A stretch of DNA of 10,169 nt from an uncultured cyanobacterium (lineage in GTDB: Bacteria > Cyanobacteriota > Cyanobacteriia > PCC-6307 > Cyanobiaceae): contig CAIKWV010000160.1 in NCBI GenBank assembly GCA_903831165.1, positions 1 to 10,169 of the forward strand, written 5' to 3'. Positions 1 to 7,668 of the stretch are shown here, piece by piece. The notes beneath the pieces are model-generated. The model saw only the letters and a program-made list of their open reading frames with translations, had not been told where the DNA came from and did no database searches. The translations under genes were made by a program, and so were the position numbers. How positions within the stretch are numbered: the first letter of the stretch is position 1; every line of letters begins with the position of its first letter.

Positions 1-652
1 CGAAGTCCAGCCATTGCGGGCGCCAGTGCGTCGCGACCCGTTCGCCCTGGCGGCTGCGCGCCCTGGTGCGTTCATGGGCAGCAGAGACACGCTCACTGAG
101 CTTCAGGCTGTAATCGTGCGCCTGGTCCCGCCGGAACATCAGCTGGAACCGGACCGTGCCATCGCCGTCGTACTTGGCGCGATCCACCACCACGTTGTCG
201 CGGACGATGCCAATGGCCAGCCCTAGGAGGAACAGCTCACCGAGCTGGGCCTCGGCGTAGGAGGGTGCCTCCCGGCTGAAGCGATCGAGATCCTCAACGA
301 CCAGCACCGCGCCGGCCGGGATGGTGCCATTCCGTGCCGCTTCCAGGAAGGCGGCTAAGGCACCCTTGCGGCGATTGCTGCCCCGGAAGGCGCTGATGCC
401 GGCATCAATGACCGGATCCAGGGAGGGCACCAGGCCGTGGCGATCACAGAACGGCAGGAAGGCATCACCCTGGCGATCCAGGCCGGAGCGATCCTCACCG
501 GTCTGCTTGGCCGAGGAAACCCGCTGATAGCTGAAGGCCGTCCGGGCTGGTGTTGTGTGCCCTGCTGAACTTCTGGTGGTCGGAACGTGGTCCGGCACCG
601 CTGAGGCCTTGCTGGTGCTGGTGGCGCTGGTGGCCCGTTTCGCGCTCGCCAT
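1..652 (-). CDS. Large serine recombinase (resolvase/integrase family), 5' part; runs off the left edge
   Basis: The minus strand reads open from an ATG at 652 to the window edge, giving 217 residues with no stop. After a Ser/Thr/Ala-rich leader of about 39 residues comes the resolvase catalytic domain. It opens with FSYQRVSSAKQ; Ser46 in Y-x-R-V-S is the expected nucleophile. LDRQ at 58-61 and EDLDRFSRE at 120-128, with Arg124 and Arg127, match the conserved active-site blocks. The residues after about 185 are the beginning of the region that in large serine recombinases leads into the DNA-binding recombinase domain, which lies outside the window. Such enzymes cut and exchange attachment sites to integrate or excise phages and islands. 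The start is supported by an AGGAG five bases upstream. A truncated yjbQ fragment abuts its 5' end, so this is probably the recombinase at the edge of an inserted element. Family call is firm; the element type is not known. Confidence 0.92.
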   Translation of the reverse strand, partial: MASAKRATSATSTSKASAVPDHVPTTRSSAGHTTPARTAFSYQRVSSAKQTGEDRSGLDRQGDAFLPFCDRHGLVPSLDPVIDAGISAFRGSNRRKGALAAFLEAARNGTIPAGAVLVVEDLDRFSREAPSYAEAQLGELFLLGLAIGIVRDNVVVDRAKYDGDGTVRFQLMFRRDQAHDYSLKLSERVSAAHERTRARSRQGERVATHWRPQWLDF

Positions 653-657
653 GGCCA

Positions 658-665
658 CTCCTCTC
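658..665 (-). promoter_or_regulatory. Strong Shine-Dalgarno sequence of the serine recombinase
   Basis: On the minus strand GAGAGGAG lies five bases before the ATG at 652, an ideal ribosome binding site that fixes this start over in-frame GTG codons. It is the only strong Shine-Dalgarno site I can find in front of a gene in this window; the che genes, the coiled-coil gene and the cupin gene lack one. Confidence 0.65.
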
Positions 666-669
666 GTCT

Positions 670-1017
670 GGTGTGCTGACTGTATCCCCAAACCAGGCAG
701 CCGGGTCGCTCACCATCAACGAAAACGCTGATCCGCGGGTGCTCCGGGATCTGGCGACCTATCTAAGGGCCCTGGTGCCGCAGGAGGGGGTCAAGCCGAT
801 CAGCGGTGTCGGTGCGTTGCGCGCCTACAGCCACGCTGACGAGGGCCCGGACGACATGCCGGCCCACATCCGCACCGCTCTCACCTGCACGAGCCTGAAT
901 CTGTCGTTTCAGAGGGGACGGCTCCTGCTTGGCACCTGGCAAGCCGTCTATCTTTGGGAGCATCGCCGCGCCGGTTCCAGCAGAGAACTGTCCATGCATC
1001 TGATCGGTGAGTCGTGA
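670..1017 (+). pseudogene. yjbQ: yjbQ (UPF0047) remnant lacking its N-terminal part
   Basis: The frame contains the hallmark YjbQ/UPF0047 blocks in order: LTINENADPRVLRDL, then SHADEGPDDMPAHI, then LLLGTWQAVYLWEHRRA and a C-terminal HLIGES ending at a TGA at 1017. Family members are usually about 135-140 residues and begin with an amphipathic strand/helix segment followed by a conserved His-Thr-Thr/Ser before LTINENADP. Here only about 116 residues resemble the family, the His-Thr motif is replaced by NQAAG, and everything further upstream in this frame is the antisense of the recombinase gene. The family is best known for a side activity making thiamine phosphate in E. coli; its physiological role is unclear. 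An alternative is translation of a short protein from the GTG at 673, but loss of a conserved His argues that it is not functional. The gene ends 58 bases before cheA. Confidence 0.75.
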
Positions 1018-1075
1018 ATCGTGCGTTGGCCCTTGCGGCCCGATGCCGCCGCTCGCGATGGTGAACCCCTGATCC

Positions 1076-3385
1076 ATGGCGCTGCTTGACCCCGCCATCG
1101 ACCTGCTGTTGCAGCAGGTGGCCACGGAACTGGCCTTTGTGCAGCTGGATGCGGCCAGCATTGCTGCCCTCGGGGTGGCGTTGAGGGCGATGCAACAGCA
1201 TCCGCCAGGCTGCCTTGGCGCTGCGGCCCGATCCGAACTAGAGAGTCTGCTGAGCTGGCTCGATCAACAGCCGATCGGTCCCAGCGGCTTCGACGACCGA
1301 CAGGGGCAGTTGCTGCTGGAGCGTTACACCCGCCTCGAGAAAGCCCTCTACGAGGGCGAGATCAAGGGCAGACCGGCCAGGGAACCTCACGTCCAACCGG
1401 AGGGTGAACCCCAGGCCCAACGCTCTCTTGAGCCCCAGACCCTACCGGATTCGGTCGCCATCCAGGCTCCGGACAGCGAAGACGGCGAAACGTCCCTGAC
1501 GATTTCGGCAGGCGATGACCTGGAATTGCTCAACGAATTCTGCAACGAAGGCCGGGATCTGCTGGCCCAGATTGAGCAGGGCCTGCTGATCCTGGAGGAG
1601 AATCCTGACCATCGGGAGACCCTGAATCAGGTGTTCCGTGCCTTTCACACCTTCAAAGGGGGCGCTGGTTTTCTCGGTCTGGTTCCGATCAAGGATCTGG
1701 CCCACATTCTGGAATCCCTGCTCGATGCGGCCCGCAGGGGAGAACTGGCGATCGAGCGGGGCGTGATCGAGCTGATCCTGGCCGGTGGGGACACCCTGCG
1801 CCAATTCGTCGATGCCATCGAGCAGGAGATCCGTTCCGGCTTCCACGGCGATCCGATCGCGGTACCGACCCGCCAACTGATTGCCCGGGTCCAGGCCTGC
1901 CTGGCGGCAGAACCCGATCCTTTCCCGGCGCACGAACCGGCGGCCCGGGCCCACTCCCCCGCCGACCATCAAAGCGAGGGCGATGACCCCCGAGTGGATC
2001 GCCCCGCAGATCTGCCGGCCAGCCGGGTGGACCTCCCGATTTCACCGGCCACCAGGGCTGTTGCTGACACGGATGCCACGGACAGGGCTGTTGCGCTCGA
2101 GCCTGTTGCTGACATAGCTGTCCCCAAACAGGCGGTACCTGGCCCGGCCACCAGGCCCCCCTCTGCCCGTAACGGCGGCGAAGCCCTGCCCCACTTCGTC
2201 AAGATCGATACCCGCAAACTCGATGATCTGGTCGAGCTGGTGGGGGAATTGGTCATTGCCCAGTCGATGGTGGTGCAACATCCCGGCCTGGAACCGCTCA
2301 AGCGGGATCAATTGGCCCGGCCCTTGCGTCAACTGAGCCGCATCACCTCCGATCTGCAGCGCAATGCCATGTCGCTGCGCATGGTGCCGATCCGCTCCAC
2401 CTTTCAGAAGATGAATCGCCTGGTCCGGGATCTGGCGACCAGCCAGGGAAAGCAGATCGTGCTGCTGCCCTCCGGCGAGGACACCGAGCTGGATCGCAAC
2501 ATCGTCGAGGCCCTGGCTGAGCCCCTGATTCACCTCCTGCGCAATGCCGCTGATCACGGCATCGGCACGGCGGAACAGCGGCTCGCCTTAGGCAAGCCCC
2601 CCCAAGGCACCATCCATCTGCAGGCGGGCTACCAAGGGGGAGGCATCTGCATCAGCATCCAGGATGACGGCCAGGGCATCGATCCCCAGCGGATCTTGAA
2701 ACGGGCCATCGAGCGGGAACTGGTTCCAGCTGATTTCACGGGCACCAACCAGGACCTTCTCTCCCTGATCTTTCTGCCGGGCTTTTCGACGGCCGAAGTC
2801 CTCACCGATATCTCCGGCCGCGGTGTGGGTCTCGATGCGGTCCGGGGCAGCATTGCTCGGCTGCGGGGCAGGGTCGAGATCGTCTCGGAGGTCGGTCAGG
2901 GGACCACATTCACGATCCTGTTGCCTCTCACCCTGGCCATCATCGATGGCATGCTTGTTGCAGTCGATGGTCAGCGCTTCGTGCTGCCGACCTTGGCCAT
3001 CCATGAGTCGTTCCGCCCCCAGCCCCAGATGCTGTCAACCGTCAGGGGCAAGGGTCAGCTGGTCAATGTGCGCGGTCGTCTGATTCCTTTGCTGCAGCTT
3101 TCGCGGCGCCTGGGCCTGAGCCAGGAACCCCTGAATCCATGCGAGGGCATCGTTGTCGTCATTGATTCCGGCGGCCAGTTGCTGGGACTGCTGGTCAATG
3201 GTCTGATCGGCAAGCAGGAAGTGGTGATCAAAGGCATGGGCGAAACCTTTGAACAGCAGACCTTGTTCTCGGGAGCCGCCATCTTGGGGGATGGGCAAGT
3301 GGCCTTGATTCTCGATGCCGATGCGCTCGGCCGGGGCGACAATCGCCCTGGGCTGGCAACCAGCCTGGCGCAGCCCACCAACTGA
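1076..3385 (+). CDS. cheA: Chemotaxis-type histidine kinase CheA
   Basis: This 769-residue cytoplasmic kinase autophosphorylates a histidine under receptor control and passes the phosphate to receiver domains, here CheB and probably the receiver-cyclase. Seen in order: an unassigned helical region (1 to about 140); an HPt domain (about 146-255) with phospho-acceptor His191 in RAFHTFKGGAG; a Pro/Ala/Asp-rich linker (about 265-370); the P3 dimerisation helices starting at Lys376 (KIDTRKLDDLVELVGEL); an HATPase domain with N box RNAADHG at 489-495, G1 box DDGQG at 530-534 and G2 box GRGVGLD at 581-587; and a CheW-like P5 domain from about 617 to 760. No separate P2 docking domain is obvious and there is no fused receiver at the C terminus. 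An in-frame stop two codons upstream makes ATG 1076 the first possible start, but no Shine-Dalgarno is present. It heads the cluster, 23 bases before cheW. Confidence 0.96.
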   Translation: MALLDPAIDLLLQQVATELAFVQLDAASIAALGVALRAMQQHPPGCLGAAARSELESLLSWLDQQPIGPSGFDDRQGQLLLERYTRLEKALYEGEIKGRPAREPHVQPEGEPQAQRSLEPQTLPDSVAIQAPDSEDGETSLTISAGDDLELLNEFCNEGRDLLAQIEQGLLILEENPDHRETLNQVFRAFHTFKGGAGFLGLVPIKDLAHILESLLDAARRGELAIERGVIELILAGGDTLRQFVDAIEQEIRSGFHGDPIAVPTRQLIARVQACLAAEPDPFPAHEPAARAHSPADHQSEGDDPRVDRPADLPASRVDLPISPATRAVADTDATDRAVALEPVADIAVPKQAVPGPATRPPSARNGGEALPHFVKIDTRKLDDLVELVGELVIAQSMVVQHPGLEPLKRDQLARPLRQLSRITSDLQRNAMSLRMVPIRSTFQKMNRLVRDLATSQGKQIVLLPSGEDTELDRNIVEALAEPLIHLLRNAADHGIGTAEQRLALGKPPQGTIHLQAGYQGGGICISIQDDGQGIDPQRILKRAIERELVPADFTGTNQDLLSLIFLPGFSTAEVLTDISGRGVGLDAVRGSIARLRGRVEIVSEVGQGTTFTILLPLTLAIIDGMLVAVDGQRFVLPTLAIHESFRPQPQMLSTVRGKGQLVNVRGRLIPLLQLSRRLGLSQEPLNPCEGIVVVIDSGGQLLGLLVNGLIGKQEVVIKGMGETFEQQTLFSGAAILGDGQVALILDADALGRGDNRPGLATSLAQPTN

Positions 3386-3408
3386 ATGTTGTACCCATAC
3401 CCTGACCG

Positions 3409-3927
3409 ATGCAGACTGTGAACGCAAAGGAAATCCTGCCGGTGAACGGCAAATACCTCAACTTTCTGCTGGGCCAGGAGCACTACAGCCTGCCGCTCAC
3501 CAAGGTGCGCGAGATCATCCGCATCTGTCCGATCACACCGGTGCCCCGCATGCCAGCCCATTGGCTCGGGGTGATCAATCTCCGGGGCAAGATCTTGCCG
3601 GTGATGGATCTACGTCAGCGCCTGCAATTGCCACTGGCTGCGGAGTTGGAGCGCGCCTGCATTGTGGTGATTCAGGCCTCGGGTGAGTCCGGACTGATTG
3701 GCTTGTTGGTGGATGTGGTGCTGGAAGTGGCGAGCATCGCTGCCGACGCCATTGAGCCAGCACCGGATTTTGGCAGCGATCTCGATGGTCGCTTCATCCT
3801 TGGCCTGGCGAAGGGCAAGGAATCGGTGATCACGGTTCTGGAGATTGATGCCCTGCTATCCGGAGACGGGGCTGAGGCCATCGTCAGCAGCATGTCACCC
3901 ATCGGCGCTGAACCTGGCGGACCCTGA
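3409..3927 (+). CDS. cheW: CheW adaptor protein
   Basis: The 172-residue product is a single CheW domain, the cytoplasmic adaptor that couples receptor tips to the P5 domain of CheA. The conserved core is plain: YLNFLLGQEHYSLPLTKVRE near the N terminus, then the signature GVINLRGKILPVMDLRQRL, then GLLVDVVLEV and a final FILGLAKGKESVITVLEID block. About 25 residues after the domain are Gly/Pro/Ser-rich and probably disordered. It lies 23 bases after cheA and 44 before the receptor gene on the same strand, so it is likely co-transcribed with them. No Shine-Dalgarno precedes the ATG. The family call is secure, and pairing with the neighbouring CheA and receptor is inferred from position. Confidence 0.96.
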   Translation: MQTVNAKEILPVNGKYLNFLLGQEHYSLPLTKVREIIRICPITPVPRMPAHWLGVINLRGKILPVMDLRQRLQLPLAAELERACIVVIQASGESGLIGLLVDVVLEVASIAADAIEPAPDFGSDLDGRFILGLAKGKESVITVLEIDALLSGDGAEAIVSSMSPIGAEPGGP

Positions 3928-3971
3928 GCCCTGTGGCCCAATCCTGATCCAGTTCTCCATCCTCCAGCATC

Positions 3972-5654
3972 ATGAAACTCAACATCAAACTGCTGATTCG
4001 AGCTAACGCCGTCCTGTTCACCGGCGCACTGATTGGCGAAGCCTTCCTGATCCTGGGACTGACGAAAGGGGTATGGATCAACAGCCAACTCTATAAAAAA
4101 ATCACCGCAGATAACGAACTGATCACCGATGTGGCGCCGCCGCCTTTATTTCTGGTTGAGCTCAGTCGCCTGGTGGCCAAAGCGATGGTTGAGGTTGCCG
4201 CGGCCAAGGATGGCGGCAACATTCAATCTGGCCCAGCCGTGCAACAACTGAAACAAGAGCTGCCCGGCTTCAATCGCCGCTACAACGAACGACGTCAGTA
4301 CTGGTTGAGCAATCCCCTGATCGAAACCCAGGCTAAGCAGATCATCGAGAATGAAATGCACGAGCCTGCCTCCCGATGGCTGCAGTTGGTTGATGCCTCG
4401 TTGATGCCGGCGATCAACGCTGGTAATCGCAGCCAGGCCCTGGAGATCTACAAGCAGCTTGGTCCGATCTTTGCCATCCATCGCCAGGAAAACCTGCGGC
4501 TTGTCGAGCTGCTAAACAAGCAAATCAGCGCCAATCAAGAGCTAGCCAATAACAGTGTCAGCAGAGCTATCGTCATGCTCACCATGATCACCCTGCTGCT
4601 GCTGCTGCTTTCTTATGCGGTGCTTTATCTGATGCAGCGCTATTCAGTCCGCCCGCTGGACTCCATCGCCAACGATCTCGGCGCCGGGGCCGAACAGTTT
4701 CTGGCGGCCTCGGATCAGGTGGCCTCCTCCAGTCAGAAGCTCTCCGTGGCCTCGGATCAGGTGGCCTCCTCCAGCCAACAGCTGGCGGAAGGGGCCAGCG
4801 AGCAGGCGGCAGCGATTGAAGAAACCAGTGCATCACTGGAGCAGATGTCGAGCATGATTCACTCCACGGCCCGCAATGCCGACTTGGCCAAGTCGTTGGC
4901 AGGCGAAGCCCAGGCCTCAGCGCAGATGGGCCTGAGCAGCATGGATCAGATGACCAGTGCGATGGCTGCGATCGAGCACTCCAGCAATCAGGTGGTCAAG
5001 ATTGTTAAAAGTATCGATGAAATTGCTTTTCAAACCAACATTCTTGCCCTCAATGCCGCCGTGGAGGCGGCCAGAGCCGGGGAGGCCGGAGCTGGCTTTG
5101 CCGTCGTGGCCGAAGAGGTGCGGTCGTTGGCCCAGCGCAGTGCGGCGGCCGCCAATGAATCAGCGACCAAGATCGAGGCTTCGATTCTGAATAGCAAGCA
5201 GGGATCGGAATGCCTGAAAAGCGTCGGCGAAAGCTTCAATCTGATCGAGGCCAAGATCAAACAAACAGATAATCTTGTCGCCGAGATTGCCCTGGCTGCC
5301 AAGGAGCAAGCCCAGGGAATCGAGCACATCACCCTGGCGATTCAGGAGATGAGCAAAGTTGCCCAAAGCAGTGCCATTTCGATTGAGCAAATGAGCAAAG
5401 TCGCCCAGGCCAGTGCTGCCAACACCGAGCAGATTGCCAGTGCCGCAGAAGAGATGCGTGCCCAGGCTGGACGCCAGCGCCAGATCACGGCTGATCTGCG
5501 CCATGTGGTGGATGGCAGCCCGGCGCTCGAGGGAAGCAGGATCCCGTCCCATCCCTATCTGCTGGCCGAAGCCCAGGAGCATGAAGTCAACCTGACCAAG
5601 GCCAAGCGCAAGGTTCGCCCGGAAGATGTTGATGCCCACTTCCGCGACTTCTGA
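3972..5654 (+). CDS. Membrane methyl-accepting chemoreceptor (MCP)
   Basis: The 560-residue receptor has a first membrane helix at about 12-32 (with a Glu at 23), an extracytoplasmic helical sensor region of about 165 residues containing PPP at 56-58, and a second membrane helix at 199-220. No recognisable HAMP domain follows; a short RPLDSIAND stretch leads straight into the signalling coiled coil. The highly conserved hairpin tip is [20 protein letters not shown], with the turn near Glu371. Methylation-type motifs occur at Glu283/Glu284 ([10 protein letters not shown]) and Glu486/Gln487 ([10 protein letters not shown]). Each arm carries a 14-residue tandem duplication (246-273 and 457-484). 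A flexible tail of about 60 residues ends in HFRDF, which fits the aromatic-x-x-aromatic tether bound by CheR and CheB. The ligand is not predictable. The gene sits between cheW and cheR (14-base gap), whose products should bind and methylate it. Confidence 0.95.
   Translation: MKLNIKLLIRANAVLFTGALIGEAFLILGLTKGVWINSQLYKKITADNELITDVAPPPLFLVELSRLVAKAMVEVAAAKDGGNIQSGPAVQQLKQELPGFNRRYNERRQYWLSNPLIETQAKQIIENEMHEPASRWLQLVDASLMPAINAGNRSQALEIYKQLGPIFAIHRQENLRLVELLNKQISANQELANNSVSRAIVMLTMITLLLLLLSYAVLYLMQRYSVRPLDSIANDLGAGAEQFLAASDQVASSSQKLSVASDQVASSSQQLAEGASEQAAAIEETSASLEQMSSMIHSTARNADLAKSLAGEAQASAQMGLSSMDQMTSAMAAIEHSSNQVVKIVKSIDEIAFQTNILALNAAVEAARAGEAGAGFAVVAEEVRSLAQRSAAAANESATKIEASILNSKQGSECLKSVGESFNLIEAKIKQTDNLVAEIALAAKEQAQGIEHITLAIQEMSKVAQSSAISIEQMSKVAQASAANTEQIASAAEEMRAQAGRQRQITADLRHVVDGSPALEGSRIPSHPYLLAEAQEHEVNLTKAKRKVRPEDVDAHFRDF
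4706..4774 (+). repeat. 27-base perfect direct repeat, period 42, in the receptor N-arm
   Basis: A perfect 27-base unit beginning GGCCTCGGATCAGGTGG occurs at 4706-4732 and again at 4748-4774. The 42-base period encodes [14 protein letters not shown] followed by [14 protein letters not shown] (residues 246-273), that is two heptads repeated in frame. The near identity at DNA level suggests a recent duplication or gene conversion. Confidence 0.9.
5340..5423 (+). repeat. Diverged 42-base tandem duplication in the receptor C-arm
   Basis: Two consecutive 42-base units encode [14 protein letters not shown] and [14 protein letters not shown] (residues 457-484). About 28 of the 42 bases match, so this copy pair is older or less constrained than the N-arm repeat. 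It again adds exactly two heptads, keeping the coiled-coil register. Confidence 0.8.
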
Positions 5655-5668
5655 CCCGAGTCAGAGTC

Positions 5669-6523
5669 ATGACAATCGACATCACACCAGCACCAATCAA
5701 TGCCAAGACTTATCAGCAGATCTGCCAGCTGATCTTTGCCCATAGTCGCATTCACCTGGGGCCTGCGCGCCAAGGATTGCTCACCAGCCGCCTCGGATCG
5801 CGCCTGCACCATTTAGGTCTGGCTTCCTGGGATGACTATGGCAAGCTGCTGAGGGATCGAGACCATGGCGATGAGATTGAGACGATGCTTGATCTCATCG
5901 CCACCAATCACACCCAGTTCTTTCGGGAACCAAGCCATTTCCAGCGTCTGGCGGAGGAACTCCTCGATCCACTGTTGCTGGATTGTCCAGATGCCAGGCG
6001 GGATCTGCGCTGCTGGTCGGCGGCCACAGCCTCAGGGGAAGAAGCCTATTCCCTGGCCATGGTGTTGAGTGAGTTCGCCATCCGTCATGGTGGCATTCCT
6101 GAGTGGTCGATCGAGGCGAGTGATCTTTCCCGTAAGGCCTTGCAGCGGGCGCGTGCGGCCATTTACAACCGCGATGCCCTGCATTTGCCCGACCCCGATT
6201 GGCTGGCTCGTTACTTCCAGCGAGGTACAGGTCCCTATGAGGGGCAGTGCAAGGTCAAGGCTGCGATCAAGGACAAGATCCGCCTGAGACGCGTCAACTT
6301 GTTTCAGGAAAACTACCCCTTTTCTCGCTTATTTCATCTCATTTTTTGCCGCAATGTTCTGATCTATTTTGACCTTGATTCTCAGGGCCAGCTGATTGAA
6401 CGCCTCCATTCCATGCTGGCTCCTGGTGGACTGTTGGTGATTGGTCATTCGGACAGCCTGGTGCATCTGCGTCATGATTTCATCTCTCTTGCTGGAGGCA
6501 TCTACCGCCGTAGCAGCTCCTAG
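5669..6523 (+). CDS. cheR: Chemoreceptor methyltransferase CheR
   Basis: CheR transfers methyl groups from S-adenosylmethionine to glutamates of the receptor helical bundle, the slow adaptation arm of chemosensing. The 284-residue length is typical. The helical N-terminal domain spans about 10-70 and includes NHTQFFRE at its end. The SAM-binding block is WSAATASGEEAYS at 116-128, and the later CRNVLIYFD (Arg228-Asn229) and GGLLVIGHSDS blocks complete the methyltransferase fold. The beta-subdomain loop RGTGPYEG at 185-192 closely resembles the E. coli enzyme, a type that docks on a receptor C-terminal pentapeptide, and the receptor encoded 14 bases upstream ends in a suitable one. ATG 5669 is the natural start, without a strong Shine-Dalgarno. 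Identification is firm. Confidence 0.96.
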   Translation: MTIDITPAPINAKTYQQICQLIFAHSRIHLGPARQGLLTSRLGSRLHHLGLASWDDYGKLLRDRDHGDEIETMLDLIATNHTQFFREPSHFQRLAEELLDPLLLDCPDARRDLRCWSAATASGEEAYSLAMVLSEFAIRHGGIPEWSIEASDLSRKALQRARAAIYNRDALHLPDPDWLARYFQRGTGPYEGQCKVKAAIKDKIRLRRVNLFQENYPFSRLFHLIFCRNVLIYFDLDSQGQLIERLHSMLAPGGLLVIGHSDSLVHLRHDFISLAGGIYRRSSS

Positions 6524-6585
6524 TGCCCTAGCCTGAGCCAGTTAGTATTCATCCTTTCTTCCCCACCGGCATCTCCTCGGCAGTC

Positions 6586-7641
6586 ATGGCGACCAAGATC
6601 ATCAGGGTGCTGGTCATCGATGATTCGGCACTGGTACGAAAAACCATCAGCGAGACCCTGGAACTTGATCCCGAGATCGAGGTGGTTGGTGTCGCCAATG
6701 ACCCCCTGATCGCCATCGACAAGATTCCCAGGCTCAACCCCGATGTGCTGACCCTGGATATGGAGATGCCGCGCATGGATGGCCTCACCTTCTTGCGCAA
6801 GCTCCGCAGCGAGAACTCATCGCTGCCCGTGGTGGTGATCAGTTCGCTCACCCAGGCGGGATCCCAGCTGGCGCTTGATGCCCTGGAGGCGGGTGCCCAG
6901 GAGGTGCTGGCCAAGCCCGATGGCCACAGCTCCATTGGTGCCCTGGCCAGCAAGCTGGCGTTTCACATCAAGGCGGCCTACCGGGCCCGTCGCGGTCCCA
7001 AGATCGCGCGACCCGCTGCCCCCACCGCGCCGGTCAGCGCCCCGCCCCTGAGCGCCAGCCAAGGGGAGAACCGGCTGATTGTGATCGGCGCCTCCACGGG
7101 TGGCGTCGAGGCTTTGCGCTATCTGCTGCCGGCTTTGCCGGATCATTTGCCCCCGATTGTGGTCGTGCAGCACATCCCCGCCTACTTCTCCAAGGCGGTG
7201 GCCGATCGCATCAACACGCTGACCCCCTATGAGGTCAGGGAAGCGACGGATGGCGAGCCGTTGCGGCCCGGTCTCTGCCTGATCGCTCCCGGCGACTATC
7301 ACCTGATGGTGGTCAAGACCGCTGGCTACCGCACGCGATTGCTGCAGTCACCGCCGGTTCACCACTGCCGCCCTTCGGTCGATGTGTTGTTCCGATCCGC
7401 TGCCGCGGCGGCTGGTCCCCACGCTCTGGCGATTCTGCTCACCGGCATGGGCAGCGATGGGGCCGTGGGCATGCAGGCGATCCAGCGGGCTGGTGGTTAC
7501 ACCTTGGCCGAATCCGAGGAGAGCTGCGTGATCTATGGCATGCCGAGGGCCGCGGTGGAATTGAAGGCTGTGGATCGCAGCGTACCGCTGGATCAGATGC
7601 CGCAAGCGATCATGGATGGGCTCAGGCACCTGCGGACCTGA
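6586..7641 (+). CDS. cheB: Receptor methylesterase/deamidase CheB
   Basis: CheB removes methyl groups from receptor glutamates and is activated when CheA phosphorylates its receiver. The 351-residue protein has an N-terminal receiver with acidic pair Asp12-Asp13 and phospho-acceptor Asp58 in LTLDMEMPRMDG, a Ser of VVVISSL and the Lys of LAKPDG. An Ala/Pro-rich linker at about 135-160 precedes the esterase domain. Its catalytic triad is visible: Ser170 in GASTGG, His196 in VQHIP and Asp291 in GMGSDG. All key residues are intact. It follows cheR by 62 bases, the longest gap in the cluster, and precedes the receiver-cyclase by 27 bases. CheB and the cyclase are therefore likely to compete for phosphate from the same CheA. 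Confidence 0.96.
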   Translation: MATKIIRVLVIDDSALVRKTISETLELDPEIEVVGVANDPLIAIDKIPRLNPDVLTLDMEMPRMDGLTFLRKLRSENSSLPVVVISSLTQAGSQLALDALEAGAQEVLAKPDGHSSIGALASKLAFHIKAAYRARRGPKIARPAAPTAPVSAPPLSASQGENRLIVIGASTGGVEALRYLLPALPDHLPPIVVVQHIPAYFSKAVADRINTLTPYEVREATDGEPLRPGLCLIAPGDYHLMVVKTAGYRTRLLQSPPVHHCRPSVDVLFRSAAAAAGPHALAILLTGMGSDGAVGMQAIQRAGGYTLAESEESCVIYGMPRAAVELKAVDRSVPLDQMPQAIMDGLRHLRT

Positions 7642-7668
7642 AGGCTCTGCTGCTGTGTTCTTTGTCCG

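Noticed and set aside
550..669. Upstream + strand extension of the yjbQ frame from an ATG at 550
   Set aside because: The encoded Trp/Cys/Arg-rich peptide is the antisense of the recombinase coding region and matches nothing in the YjbQ family.
680..760. Promoter for the recombinase on the minus strand (TTGATG and TACAGT)
   Set aside because: The two weak boxes are 29 bases apart, far from the usual 16-18.
763..1201. Minus-strand open frames across yjbQ and the cheA start
   Set aside because: They are shadows of the + strand coding frames, without domain content.
6524..6585. Possible internal promoter between cheR and cheB (TAGTAT at 6543-6548)
   Set aside because: Only four of six bases fit a -10 box and no -35 box lies at the right distance.
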